64,000 bases of DNA. Source: Candidatus Liberibacter africanus PTSAPSY. Its GTDB lineage: Bacteria > Pseudomonadota > Alphaproteobacteria > Rhizobiales > Rhizobiaceae. The position numbers and the translations under genes were made by a program. The DNA is taken from NCBI RefSeq assembly GCF_001021085.1, contig NZ_CP004021.1, positions 1,128,233-1,192,232 of the forward strand. Direction: 5' to 3'. Shown here one piece after another: positions 9,223 to 18,252 of this stretch; the first letter of the stretch is position 1, and the number at the start of each line of letters is the position of its first letter. Below the pieces are notes generated by a model, which was not told the origin of the DNA, ran no database searches, and was given only the letters and a program-made list of their open reading frames with translations.

Positions 9223-10374
9223 CTAAAACATGTGTGGTGTGGAAACACGCATAAAGTCTTCTTCATAAGCGCGTCTCTCAGGGCGACGACATGTTAATGC
9301 TAATAGATAGCCCATTGTAATACATATTCCCAGCATAGAAGACCCTCCGTACGATATAGCAGGCATTGTCATTCCTTTAGTTGGGAGAAGATGTAAATTA
9401 ACACCGATATTAATAAATGCCTGTAAAGCTATTTGCAATGCAAGACCGAATATAGCCATACGAATAAAATCATCTGATTCAGTTAATGAATAGATAAAAG
9501 CACGAACAACTACAAAAGCAAAAATACATAAAATAAAGATACAAAATATGATACCAAATTCCTCAGCAGCTACAGAGAAAACAAAATCCGTATGACTATC
9601 TGGTATAACACGTTTTATAGTTCCTTCTCCAGGTCCTTTACCGAACCATCCACCATTAATAATAGCATCACGCGCACTATCTATTTGGAAAGAATCCCCT
9701 ATTCCAGTCATAAAGTGGTTAATGCGAAACGCAACATGAGGCATTGTTTGATAAGCAATAAATAAACTCACTGCCCCTAAAAAAGCAAAGACAATAATCC
9801 ACAACCAAGAAATACCTGTGATAAAAAACATACAATCCCATATTAAGCATACAAGAATACTTTGTCCAAAATCAGGTTGTGCAATTAATAAAGCTATTAC
9901 AATTCCAAATAATATCAAAGAAAAAATATTCCCTGGCATTTCTGGATGATGCATTTGTTCAGCAAAAAACCAAGCGCATACAATAATAAATGATGGTTTG
10001 AGGAATTCAGAAGGCTGTATTGATGTTCCTGCAATATATAACCAACGTTTAGCTCCTTTAATTTCCACTCCCCAAAACAATACTAAGACCATAGCTATTA
10101 AGGAAAAAAACAGCAAAATAAAGGCAGTATTTTTTACTGTTTTAGGGGTAAAAAAGGAAAAAGATATCATAATAATTATGGACGGAATAAGAAAAAAAGC
10201 ATGTCTTTTAACAAAATAGAAATTATCTAGACCTAATTTTTCTGCTACAGCAGGCGAAGAAGCAAAGGACAAAACGAGTCCTAACCCTAATAAAAACAAA
10301 AACGCCATGAGAGACATCCAATCCACGGTCCAAAACCATTCTGCTAGAATCCCTCTTTCAGCTCGTTTTACCAT
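9223..10374 (-). CDS. ftsW: septal SEDS peptidoglycan polymerase
   Basis: A 383-residue polytopic membrane protein with about ten hydrophobic helices. The SEDS family polymerises lipid II at the division site together with FtsI. AEEFGIIFCIF and the late signature PTKGMTMPAISYGGSS are diagnostic. The start overlaps the end of murD by 7 bases. It is assigned FtsW rather than RodA from its position between murD and murG. Confidence 0.95.
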   Translation of the reverse strand: MVKRAERGILAEWFWTVDWMSLMAFLFLLGLGLVLSFASSPAVAEKLGLDNFYFVKRHAFFLIPSIIIMISFSFFTPKTVKNTAFILLFFSLIAMVLVLFWGVEIKGAKRWLYIAGTSIQPSEFLKPSFIIVCAWFFAEQMHHPEMPGNIFSLILFGIVIALLIAQPDFGQSILVCLIWDCMFFITGISWLWIIVFAFLGAVSLFIAYQTMPHVAFRINHFMTGIGDSFQIDSARDAIINGGWFGKGPGEGTIKRVIPDSHTDFVFSVAAEEFGIIFCIFILCIFAFVVVRAFIYSLTESDDFIRMAIFGLALQIALQAFINIGVNLHLLPTKGMTMPAISYGGSSMLGICITMGYLLALTCRRPERRAYEEDFMRVSTPHMF

Positions 10375-11774
10375 GGAGATTGTCTTTCCTTCTCTATATC
10401 AACAAACATTTCTATGTCTTTTATCTCGGAAACCAGTGACATAAATGAAAATCCTCTTTCTCGAAAATCAGTATATTGATCAAAACTCGCACATCCTGGT
10501 GAAAATAATATAACAGATGAAAGTTGCGTATTTTCTGCATCACGAATAGCGCTTTTAAGTGCTTGATCAAGAGTGTTAGAAATAGTGCTATGTATTTTGC
10601 ATCCGAGATGATGAGAAAAGAGCATAGAAGAATCCCCAATAAAGTAAGCTTTAGCTATCTTTGATAAAAGAGGGAAAAGAATAGAAAAATCTTCCGATTT
10701 AGATACACCACCTGCAATCCAATAAATTGCACGTTTTTCGTTAGAGATTGCGTTAACAACAGAATGAAGATTCGTTGCTTTCGAATCATTAATAAAAATA
10801 ACATCTCCTAATTGTGCTATTGTCTGCAAACGATGTGTTAAACCATCAAACGAAGATAATGCTCTTTTGATATCATCATTTTTTAAACCTAATCGCATAC
10901 AAACGGTAGCAGATGCTGCTAAATTTTGAATATTATGTTTTTTAATTTCTCTTGAAAAATCAAAAATTATTTTTGATGTTGAAGAACATTTAAGGGAATA
11001 TTCGTCAATATATAAATCAGAATCTAACGGCATTAATTTAGATGATATTCTAGATATAGAATGTTCGCAACAATTCACATCACTGGCAATTTTCTTACAT
11101 TGATCATCCTGTGTACAAATAATCGCATGTTTACTCATTTTCACAATTTTTTCTTTAATGCGCACATAATTATCTAAACTATGATGACGATCAAGATGAT
11201 CGGGAGAAATATTTAAAAGAACCCCTATAGACGGATCAATTGTTGGCGCTAATTCTATCTGATAAGAAGAGCACTCAATAACGTAAAAACGATTGGGAAC
11301 AAAATATTCAAGATTTAAAATAGGAAGACCAATATTACCGCCTAATTGTACATCGTAACCATTGTTTTGTAAGATATGAGCGATCAATGCAACTGTAGAA
11401 GACTTACCATTAGTACCAGTAACAGCAATAAAAAGAGACTGTTGCAACGAAAAACGTCGTTCACGCACAAATAATTCGATATCTCCAATGATTTCAACAT
11501 TAAATTGGTTAGCTAATGTGACACACCAATGAGCGTTTTCTCCTGTTAAAGCAATCCCTGGAGAAAGAACTAAATAATTAATATTGCTCCATGAAATAGT
11601 ACGAAAATCAACGACTTTTATGCCCATATCTTGTGCTTTTTTCACAGCAACAGGATGATCATCCCAAGCAATGACATGCGCCCCAGAATTATTTAAGGAA
11701 TTCGCAACAGATAATCCAGAACTCCCTAATCCAAAAATGGCAATCGAATGATTCTTAAAACTTCTCAATTTCAT
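10368..11774 (-). CDS. murD: UDP-N-acetylmuramoyl-L-alanine--D-glutamate ligase
   Basis: A 468-residue Mur ligase that adds D-glutamate. The N-terminal GLGSSGLS binds the uridine nucleotide. VTGTNGKSST near residue 119 is the ATP loop, followed by LNISPDHLDRHHS, NDSKATN and a C-terminal FSPGCASFDQYTDFRERG typical of MurD. It sits 8 bases after mraY and overlaps ftsW. Nothing is missing. Confidence 0.97.
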   Translation of the reverse strand: MKLRSFKNHSIAIFGLGSSGLSVANSLNNSGAHVIAWDDHPVAVKKAQDMGIKVVDFRTISWSNINYLVLSPGIALTGENAHWCVTLANQFNVEIIGDIELFVRERRFSLQQSLFIAVTGTNGKSSTVALIAHILQNNGYDVQLGGNIGLPILNLEYFVPNRFYVIECSSYQIELAPTIDPSIGVLLNISPDHLDRHHSLDNYVRIKEKIVKMSKHAIICTQDDQCKKIASDVNCCEHSISRISSKLMPLDSDLYIDEYSLKCSSTSKIIFDFSREIKKHNIQNLAASATVCMRLGLKNDDIKRALSSFDGLTHRLQTIAQLGDVIFINDSKATNLHSVVNAISNEKRAIYWIAGGVSKSEDFSILFPLLSKIAKAYFIGDSSMLFSHHLGCKIHSTISNTLDQALKSAIRDAENTQLSSVILFSPGCASFDQYTDFRERGFSFMSLVSEIKDIEMFVDIEKERQSPW

Positions 11775-11781
11775 AAAATGA

Positions 11782-12882
11782 TTAACGCAGTCCCAAAGTT
11801 AAAATCCCAACAACGGCTAGTATAAAAGAAATAATCCAGAAGCGGATTATTATTTGGCTTTCACTCCAACCTTTTTTTTCAAAATGATGATGGATAGGAG
11901 CCATTAAGAAAATCCTTTTTCTCGTTATCTTAAAATAAAAAACCTGAATGATGACAGAGAGTGCTTCAACGACGAATAACCCTCCAATGACAATCAGCGC
12001 TATCTCATGTTTAGTTGATACGGCAACTCCCCCAATAAAAGCACCTAATGCTAAAGATCCTGTGTCTCCCATAAAAATCGTTGCTGGTGGAGCGTTGAAC
12101 CATAAAAAACCAATTCCCGCACCAATTAATGCACTGATGACGACAATTAATTCTGCTGAACCTGGAATAAAATAGACTTGTAAATAATGCGAAAAGATAA
12201 CATTACCCGTGATATACGCAATCAATGAAAATGCGATAGATGCAATCATAACTGGTACAATAGCTAATCCATCAAGTCCATCTGTTAAATTTACAGCATT
12301 AGCAGTAGCAACAATGACAAACGCAGTAAAAGGAATAAAAAAAATTCCTATATCCAGAAACATGTTCTTTAAAAAGGGAAAGACTACCATAGTTTTTGTT
12401 TCTAGACCTAAAAAGGTTGAATTTGAATAAAAAAGCAAAATACAAACGGCAAATACAGCAATAATAAACTCTATGATAATTCTCACTTTCCATGATAAGC
12501 CTTTCTTATCTCCAGTGACAATTTTTGCATAATCATCACAAAAACCAATCAAACCAAAACATAACGTGAGCAATAAGACAATGTTCACATGGATAGAAGA
12601 AAAATCAGCCCACAAAAGAGACGATCCCATCAATCCAATCAAAATTATTATACCACCCATAGTAGGAATGCCGATTTTTTTAGAATGCATTGGTAAATCA
12701 GGAACCCGAGAAGGTTGTCCCTGATATCCTTGAAGGTAATGAAGATATTCTATAATCTTTGAACCGAAGGCTAAAACAATAAAGAAGGCAGTGAAAAATG
12801 CTCCACTAGACCTAAAAGTAATATATTTCAAAATATTAGTGGCCATATAATATTCTGAAAAATCAGCCAATCGGATAAACAT
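11782..12882 (-). CDS. mraY: phospho-N-acetylmuramoyl-pentapeptide-transferase
   Basis: An integral membrane enzyme of about 366 residues that moves phospho-MurNAc-pentapeptide from UDP to undecaprenyl phosphate, giving lipid I. PTMGGIIILIG, the catalytic NAVNLTDGLDGLA, GDTGSLALGAFIGG and the final MAPIHHHFEKKGWSE are all intact. A GTG at 12888 is in frame, but the ATG at 12882 has AGAGG five bases upstream and is preferred. The upstream neighbour is a murF fragment, not intact murF, so transcription enters through duplicated DNA. Confidence 0.96.
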   Translation of the reverse strand: MFIRLADFSEYYMATNILKYITFRSSGAFFTAFFIVLAFGSKIIEYLHYLQGYQGQPSRVPDLPMHSKKIGIPTMGGIIILIGLMGSSLLWADFSSIHVNIVLLLTLCFGLIGFCDDYAKIVTGDKKGLSWKVRIIIEFIIAVFAVCILLFYSNSTFLGLETKTMVVFPFLKNMFLDIGIFFIPFTAFVIVATANAVNLTDGLDGLAIVPVMIASIAFSLIAYITGNVIFSHYLQVYFIPGSAELIVVISALIGAGIGFLWFNAPPATIFMGDTGSLALGAFIGGVAVSTKHEIALIVIGGLFVVEALSVIIQVFYFKITRKRIFLMAPIHHHFEKKGWSESQIIIRFWIISFILAVVGILTLGLR

Positions 12883-12921
12883 TCTCACCTCTTTGGTAGT
12901 CTTCTTTTACAAACTGCTATC

Positions 12922-13250
12922 TCAGGTCTTAACTAATAACCGAGAATTCCTCAAGCAATAACTTGACAAGACGATGAAATCCACAGGAATAAGAAGATTT
13001 AACAACTATAACATCTCCATCAATGAGAGATGCTTGGATAAACAAAAAAAAATCTTCTATTGTTTTAGAGTAATGCACATGAATATTATGCGACAATACA
13101 TCTTTTAACGCTAGAATATGAGTACCATGCAACCATATATGTGAAATGTTATATAAAGACAAAACTTTCGTTAAATCAATGTGAAAATATTTTGATTGTT
13201 CTCCCATTTCAAACATATCACCAAGAACAGCAATTTGACGTCCCTTTCCA
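12922..13250 (-). pseudogene. murF: C-terminal fragment of murF from a partial tandem duplication
   Basis: These 329 bases repeat the last part of murF (13251-13579) with about eight substitutions. The murF frame is open from 13250 to its stop and encodes about 108 C-terminal residues, from GKGRQIAVLGD to EEFSVIS. It has no N-terminal or ATP-binding domain. The upstream join to the murF stop is out of frame. An internal ATG at 13216 would allow a 95-residue product, but with no good ribosome site. It is most likely a non-functional scar between murF and mraY. Confidence 0.85.
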
Positions 13251-13579
13251 TCAGGTCTTAACTAATAACCGGGAATTCCTCAAGCAATAACTTGACAAGA
13301 CGATGAAATCCACAGGAATAAGAAGATTTAACAACTATAACATCTCCATCAATGAGAGATGCTTGGATAAACAAAAAAAAATCTTCTATTGTTTCAGAGT
13401 AATGCACATGAATATTGTGCGATAATACATCTTTTAACGCTAGAATATGAGTGCCATGCAACCATATATGTGAAATGTTATATAAAGACAAAACTTTCGC
13501 TAAATCAATGTGAAAATATTTTGATTGTTCTCCCATTTCGCACATATCACCAAGAACAGCAATTTGACGTCCCTTTCCA
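12922..13579. repeat. 329-bp direct tandem duplication of murF 3' end
   Basis: Copies 12922-13250 and 13251-13579 both begin TCAGGTCTTAACTAATAACC and end at CCCTTTCCA. By eye they differ at about eight sites, nearly all transitions, so they are about 97.5% identical. This duplication is older than the identical 2000-bp duplication that begins within its second copy. Confidence 0.9.
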
Positions 13580-14676
13580 TGCGGATAAATTTGAGATAAA
13601 ACTGATATTGCTGATTTCATAGAAATGGGATTTGCATTATAGCTTTCATCAATTAGGGTAAAAAATCCTTTTTTACATGCACAACGATACCGCTTTCCTC
13701 TTCCTTCTTTGGGATGAAAAATAGAAAGTGCTTTGATTGCTTTGTCGATATCAATATTTAGAATCGAGAAAACTCCTAATGAGGCAAGCATGTTTTGTGC
13801 CATATGATATCCAAGAGCATGATGTGTAACTTCTGCTAATTTACCCTGTAATTGCACTTGCATCCAAGATTTTTCATCACTATCTTTCCGTTTTTGCAAC
13901 TGAAAATCAGCATTAGGTGATTCACCAAAAGAATAAATTTTATTTATTCCAAGAGTATGAGCTTTTTCTTTAAGATATGAAAAAAAGGAATCATCGTGAT
14001 TTAAAAAAACAGCCCCATTTTTTTCTAATCCCTCAAAAATCTCCGCTTTGGCAGAAGCAATTTCTTCTATCCCTGAAAAGTTTTCTAAATGCGCAGGAGC
14101 AATCTTGGTAATCATAGCAATATGCGGACGAACCAAGTGTGTTAAAAAACGTATTTCACCTAAATGACTCATGCCCAATTCAAAAACACCAAAGTCTACA
14201 TCTGCAGGCATACGTGCTAACGTTAATGGAACGCCAATATGATTATTATACGAATCAATACATGTATGGGTTCTACCCAAAGAAGACAAAGCAATGGCCA
14301 GCATTTCTTTTGTGGTAGTTTTGCCGACAGAACCAGTAATAGCAATAATTTTCGCCTTAGAACGGCGACGTGCAACCATAGCAAGTTTTGTTAGAGAAGA
14401 TAAAACATCCTGCACTACAAAGACCGGAACAGATAATGATCCTATAGATTGAGCCATATCTGAATTTATAATAACAAGACAGGCGCCTCTTTGCACTGCG
14501 TGTAAAATGAAATTATGACCGTCATAGTTAGGGCCTTTAATAGCAAAAAATGCTTCTTTGGGCGCAATGGAACGGCTATCTATTGAAATTCCCTGCACAA
14601 AATCTTCAGGCACGTTTCCAATAGACTTACCCTCGACAGCGTGGAGCAAATCATGGAATGTCCATAGATGTTTCAC
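13258..14676 (-). CDS. murF: UDP-MurNAc-tripeptide--D-alanyl-D-alanine ligase (intact copy)
   Basis: A 472-residue Mur ligase that adds D-Ala-D-Ala to UDP-MurNAc-tripeptide. The N-terminal DSRSIAPKEAFFAIKG is followed by the ATP loop ITGSVGKTTTKE at about 113-124, YNNHIGVPLTLAR, ELGMSHLGEI and the central DESYNANPISMKSA. The start is GTG and overlaps the stop of the upstream chimera by four bases (GTGA). This copy keeps the native C-terminus YSCGFHRLVKLLLEEFPVIS, so it is taken as the functional murF. Confidence 0.96.
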   Translation of the reverse strand: MKHLWTFHDLLHAVEGKSIGNVPEDFVQGISIDSRSIAPKEAFFAIKGPNYDGHNFILHAVQRGACLVIINSDMAQSIGSLSVPVFVVQDVLSSLTKLAMVARRRSKAKIIAITGSVGKTTTKEMLAIALSSLGRTHTCIDSYNNHIGVPLTLARMPADVDFGVFELGMSHLGEIRFLTHLVRPHIAMITKIAPAHLENFSGIEEIASAKAEIFEGLEKNGAVFLNHDDSFFSYLKEKAHTLGINKIYSFGESPNADFQLQKRKDSDEKSWMQVQLQGKLAEVTHHALGYHMAQNMLASLGVFSILNIDIDKAIKALSIFHPKEGRGKRYRCACKKGFFTLIDESYNANPISMKSAISVLSQIYPHGKGRQIAVLGDMCEMGEQSKYFHIDLAKVLSLYNISHIWLHGTHILALKDVLSHNIHVHYSETIEDFFLFIQASLIDGDVIVVKSSYSCGFHRLVKLLLEEFPVIS

Positions 14677-17320
14677 AAAGAAGATCCTAAAATTTCACGT
14701 ATAATATCACAATCAATAGACATTCTGACGACCCCTTTATTGATAATTTGTACTGTTTCGTGTCCTTTACCTGCGACAACTAAAACATCTCCTTTGTTGA
14801 GCATAGACAAAGCAATACGTATCGCTTCTACTCGATTTCCTTCTTCAATAAATCCAGAAAATCCATTGATAATTTCAGCCCTTATTTTTTTAGGATCCTC
14901 AGAACGGGGATTATCATCTGTTACGATAACAGTATCAGCTAAATCCAGAGCAATTTTTCCCATCATTGGGCGTTTCCCTTGATCACGATCCCCACCACAA
15001 CCAAATACAACAATAATACGCCCTGATGTAATAGTGCGAACATTTTTTAAAACCATCTCAAGAGAATTTGGAGTGTGAGCATAATCAACATAAATTTTAC
15101 CGCCCTTGGAGTTTGTGCCAATAAATTCAAAACGACCAGGAACAATATTTAATTTTCCTAAACATTCAATAACAGTTGGAATATCTATTCCACTGGCAAT
15201 ACATAATCCTGCGGCGACTAAAGCATTGTATACTTGGAATTCTCCGGGCAGAGAAAAAATAAAATTGAAATCCTTTCCCTCAATAGATAGAGAAACTTGT
15301 TGTTTATCAAGGATAGAAGAAGAAGATTTAACAACTATAACATCTCCATCAATGAGAGATGCTTGGATAAACAAAAAAAAATCTTCTATTGTTTCAGAGT
15401 AATGCACATGAATATTGTGCGATAATACATCTTTTAACGCTAGAATATGAGTGCCATGCAACCATATATGTGAAATGTTATATAAAGACAAAACTTTCGC
15501 TAAATCAATGTGAAAATATTTTGATTGTTCTCCCATTTCGCACATATCACCAAGAACAGCAATTTGACGTCCCTTTCCATGCGGATAAATTTGAGATAAA
15601 ACTGATATTGCTGATTTCATAGAAATGGGATTTGCATTATAGCTTTCATCAATTAGGGTAAAAAATCCTTTTTTACATGCACAACGATACCGCTTTCCTC
15701 TTCCTTCTTTGGGATGAAAAATAGAAAGTGCTTTGATTGCTTTGTCGATATCAATATTTAGAATCGAGAAAACTCCTAATGAGGCAAGCATGTTTTGTGC
15801 CATATGATATCCAAGAGCATGATGTGTAACTTCTGCTAATTTACCCTGTAATTGCACTTGCATCCAAGATTTTTCATCACTATCTTTCCGTTTTTGCAAC
15901 TGAAAATCAGCATTAGGTGATTCACCAAAAGAATAAATTTTATTTATTCCAAGAGTATGAGCTTTTTCTTTAAGATATGAAAAAAAGGAATCATCGTGAT
16001 TTAAAAAAACAGCCCCATTTTTTTCTAATCCCTCAAAAATCTCCGCTTTGGCAGAAGCAATTTCTTCTATCCCTGAAAAGTTTTCTAAATGCGCAGGAGC
16101 AATCTTGGTAATCATAGCAATATGCGGACGAACCAAGTGTGTTAAAAAACGTATTTCACCTAAATGACTCATGCCCAATTCAAAAACACCAAAGTCTACA
16201 TCTGCAGGCATACGTGCTAACGTTAATGGAACGCCAATATGATTATTATACGAATCAATACATGTATGGGTTCTACCCAAAGAAGACAAAGCAATGGCCA
16301 GCATTTCTTTTGTGGTAGTTTTGCCGACAGAACCAGTAATAGCAATAATTTTCGCCTTAGAACGGCGACGTGCAACCATAGCAAGTTTTGTTAGAGAAGA
16401 TAAAACATCCTGCACTACAAAGACCGGAACAGATAATGATCCTATAGATTGAGCCATATCTGAATTTATAATAACAAGACAGGCGCCTCTTTGCACTGCG
16501 TGTAAAATGAAATTATGACCGTCATAGTTAGGGCCTTTAATAGCAAAAAATGCTTCTTTGGGCGCAATGGAACGGCTATCTATTGAAATTCCCTGCACAA
16601 AATCTTCAGGCACGTTTCCAATAGACTTACCCTCGACAGCGTGGAGCAAATCATGGAATGTCCATAGATGTTTCACAAAGAAGATCCTAAAATTTCACGT
16701 ATAATATCACAATCAATAGACATTCTGACGACCCCTTTATTGATAATTTGTACTGTTTCGTGTCCTTTACCTGCGACAACTAAAACATCTCCTTTGTTGA
16801 GCATAGACAAAGCAATACGTATCGCTTCTACTCGATTTCCTTCTTCAATAAATCCAGAAAATCCATTGATAATTTCAGCCCTTATTTTTTTAGGATCCTC
16901 AGAACGGGGATTATCATCTGTTACGATAACAGTATCAGCTAAATCCAGAGCAATTTTTCCCATCATTGGGCGTTTCCCTTGATCACGATCCCCACCACAA
17001 CCAAATACAACAATAATACGCCCTGATGTAATAGTGCGAACATTTTTTAAAACCATCTCAAGAGAATTTGGAGTGTGAGCATAATCAACATAAATTTTAC
17101 CGCCCTTGGAGTTTGTGCCAATAAATTCAAAACGACCAGGAACAATATTTAATTTTCCTAAACATTCAATAACAGTTGGAATATCTATTCCACTGGCAAT
17201 ACATAATCCTGCGGCGACTAAAGCATTGTATACTTGGAATTCTCCGGGCAGAGAAAAAATAAAATTGAAATCCTTTCCCTCAATAGATAGAGAAACTTGT
17301 TGTTTATCAAGGATAGAAGA
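13321..17320. repeat. exact 2000-bp tandem duplication across murE-murF
   Basis: Segments 13321-15320 and 15321-17320 appear identical base for base. Each runs from within the end of murF through its 5' end into the second half of murE. At the join (15320/15321), murE sequence ending GGATAGAAGA meets murF sequence starting AGAAGATTTA, with at most one shared base, though both sides are GAAGA-rich. Outside the unit the sequences diverge at once: murE continues TACCTTTTT at 17321 and murF continues differently below 13321. Confidence 0.95.
14673..16676 (-). CDS. MurF-MurE chimeric protein made by tandem duplication
   Basis: A 667-residue open frame. Roughly the first 452 residues are identical to MurF (uridine-binding domain, ATP loop ITGSVGKTTTKE, central domain and most of the C-terminal domain). 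The last ~215 are identical to the end of MurE from SSILDKQQVSLSIEG on, including YVDYAHTPNSLEMVL and the diaminopimelate-recognition motif DNPRSE. The MurE ATP loop and N-terminal domain are missing, and MurF lacks its last ~20 residues. The join is in frame. GTGA overlaps couple it to murE upstream and murF downstream, so it should be translated if the operon is. Activity is unknown; intact murE and murF flank it. Confidence 0.9.
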   Translation of the reverse strand: MKHLWTFHDLLHAVEGKSIGNVPEDFVQGISIDSRSIAPKEAFFAIKGPNYDGHNFILHAVQRGACLVIINSDMAQSIGSLSVPVFVVQDVLSSLTKLAMVARRRSKAKIIAITGSVGKTTTKEMLAIALSSLGRTHTCIDSYNNHIGVPLTLARMPADVDFGVFELGMSHLGEIRFLTHLVRPHIAMITKIAPAHLENFSGIEEIASAKAEIFEGLEKNGAVFLNHDDSFFSYLKEKAHTLGINKIYSFGESPNADFQLQKRKDSDEKSWMQVQLQGKLAEVTHHALGYHMAQNMLASLGVFSILNIDIDKAIKALSIFHPKEGRGKRYRCACKKGFFTLIDESYNANPISMKSAISVLSQIYPHGKGRQIAVLGDMCEMGEQSKYFHIDLAKVLSLYNISHIWLHGTHILALKDVLSHNIHVHYSETIEDFFLFIQASLIDGDVIVVKSSSSILDKQQVSLSIEGKDFNFIFSLPGEFQVYNALVAAGLCIASGIDIPTVIECLGKLNIVPGRFEFIGTNSKGGKIYVDYAHTPNSLEMVLKNVRTITSGRIIVVFGCGGDRDQGKRPMMGKIALDLADTVIVTDDNPRSEDPKKIRAEIINGFSGFIEEGNRVEAIRIALSMLNKGDVLVVAGKGHETVQIINKGVVRMSIDCDIIREILGSSL

Positions 17321-18166
17321 TACCTTTTTAAGACGAATAAATGCTCCTTGATATCCCACTGATAAAACACGACAACCAGCATTGTGAGCACGATGCATAA
17401 CCTCTTGGGAGCAAGGATCATCTGAATAAATAACAGCAGGAGATTTTTCAGGTAATAATTCTTCAAAAAGACGCATTTTAGCGTTTAAATATGCTTGTTT
17501 GGTTTTATGATATTCTATATGATCACGCCCTAAATTGGTAAAACATCCACCACTCAATTTAATGCCATCTAATCTATGTTGATCTAATCCATGACTGGAT
17601 GCCTCAAGAGATACATGGGTCACACCCTGTGAAGATAAATATGATAATGCTTTTGCCAAATAAACAGAATTAGGAGTGGTTAAGCTGTTATGATGTGGAA
17701 AAGAAGCAATCGAACGCATAGGCCCAATTTGAAAAGACGATAAACCAGAATATTGATAAATCTGTTGCACAAAAGAAGCAACGGAACTCTTTCCAGAAGT
17801 CCCTGTAATGGCAAAGATTTTTTTAGGATGTTCACCATATAATTTAGATGAACAAAGAGATAAAAAAATTCTCGTATTATCGACGAATAGAATCGGAACA
17901 TTCTCTCTAATAGCAACTGAAAAATCGTGTGATGAATATGTAGAAGATACGACAATAGCTTCAGCACCTTGTGCTATCACTTGCGAAATAAAGTCATGAC
18001 CATCTGCCTTATGTCCAATAATTGCTACAAACATCCAACCTTTTTGAATACAACAGCTATCCGATGAAATTTCATTGATTTCACGTTCTCCCCACTGCAT
18101 TGAATAAGACGATAATTGATTCATAAGTTCTGGAAAATTATTATGTATCAGATCTTTTAATTTCAA
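16673..18166 (-). CDS. murE: UDP-MurNAc-L-Ala-D-Glu--meso-diaminopimelate ligase
   Basis: A Mur ligase that adds meso-diaminopimelate to UDP-MurNAc-dipeptide. ISSDSCCIQKGWMFVAI is the N-terminal domain motif, ITGTSGKSSVASF the ATP loop, EASSHGLDQHRL the carbamylated-lysine region, and DNPRSEDP the DAP-specific motif. The frame is open to a TTG at 18208. A TTG at 18166 has AGAGGA seven bases upstream and gives the usual MurE opening (KLKDLI), about 497 residues, so it is preferred. This is the only copy with the full N-terminal half. Confidence 0.94.
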   Translation of the reverse strand: MKLKDLIHNNFPELMNQLSSYSMQWGEREINEISSDSCCIQKGWMFVAIIGHKADGHDFISQVIAQGAEAIVVSSTYSSHDFSVAIRENVPILFVDNTRIFLSLCSSKLYGEHPKKIFAITGTSGKSSVASFVQQIYQYSGLSSFQIGPMRSIASFPHHNSLTTPNSVYLAKALSYLSSQGVTHVSLEASSHGLDQHRLDGIKLSGGCFTNLGRDHIEYHKTKQAYLNAKMRLFEELLPEKSPAVIYSDDPCSQEVMHRAHNAGCRVLSVGYQGAFIRLKKVSSILDKQQVSLSIEGKDFNFIFSLPGEFQVYNALVAAGLCIASGIDIPTVIECLGKLNIVPGRFEFIGTNSKGGKIYVDYAHTPNSLEMVLKNVRTITSGRIIVVFGCGGDRDQGKRPMMGKIALDLADTVIVTDDNPRSEDPKKIRAEIINGFSGFIEEGNRVEAIRIALSMLNKGDVLVVAGKGHETVQIINKGVVRMSIDCDIIREILGSSL

Positions 18167-18252
18167 TACTATTTCCTCTGCACAATGAATGAAAAAACTG
18201 TTTTTCAATACCTTGAAAATACCTCACTATCATCGTCTAATGTTGAATATAT

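Noticed and set aside
13389..17351. Plus-strand frames of 77-104 codons repeated at 2000-base spacing
   Set aside because: They are antisense shadows of murF and murE copied by the duplication.
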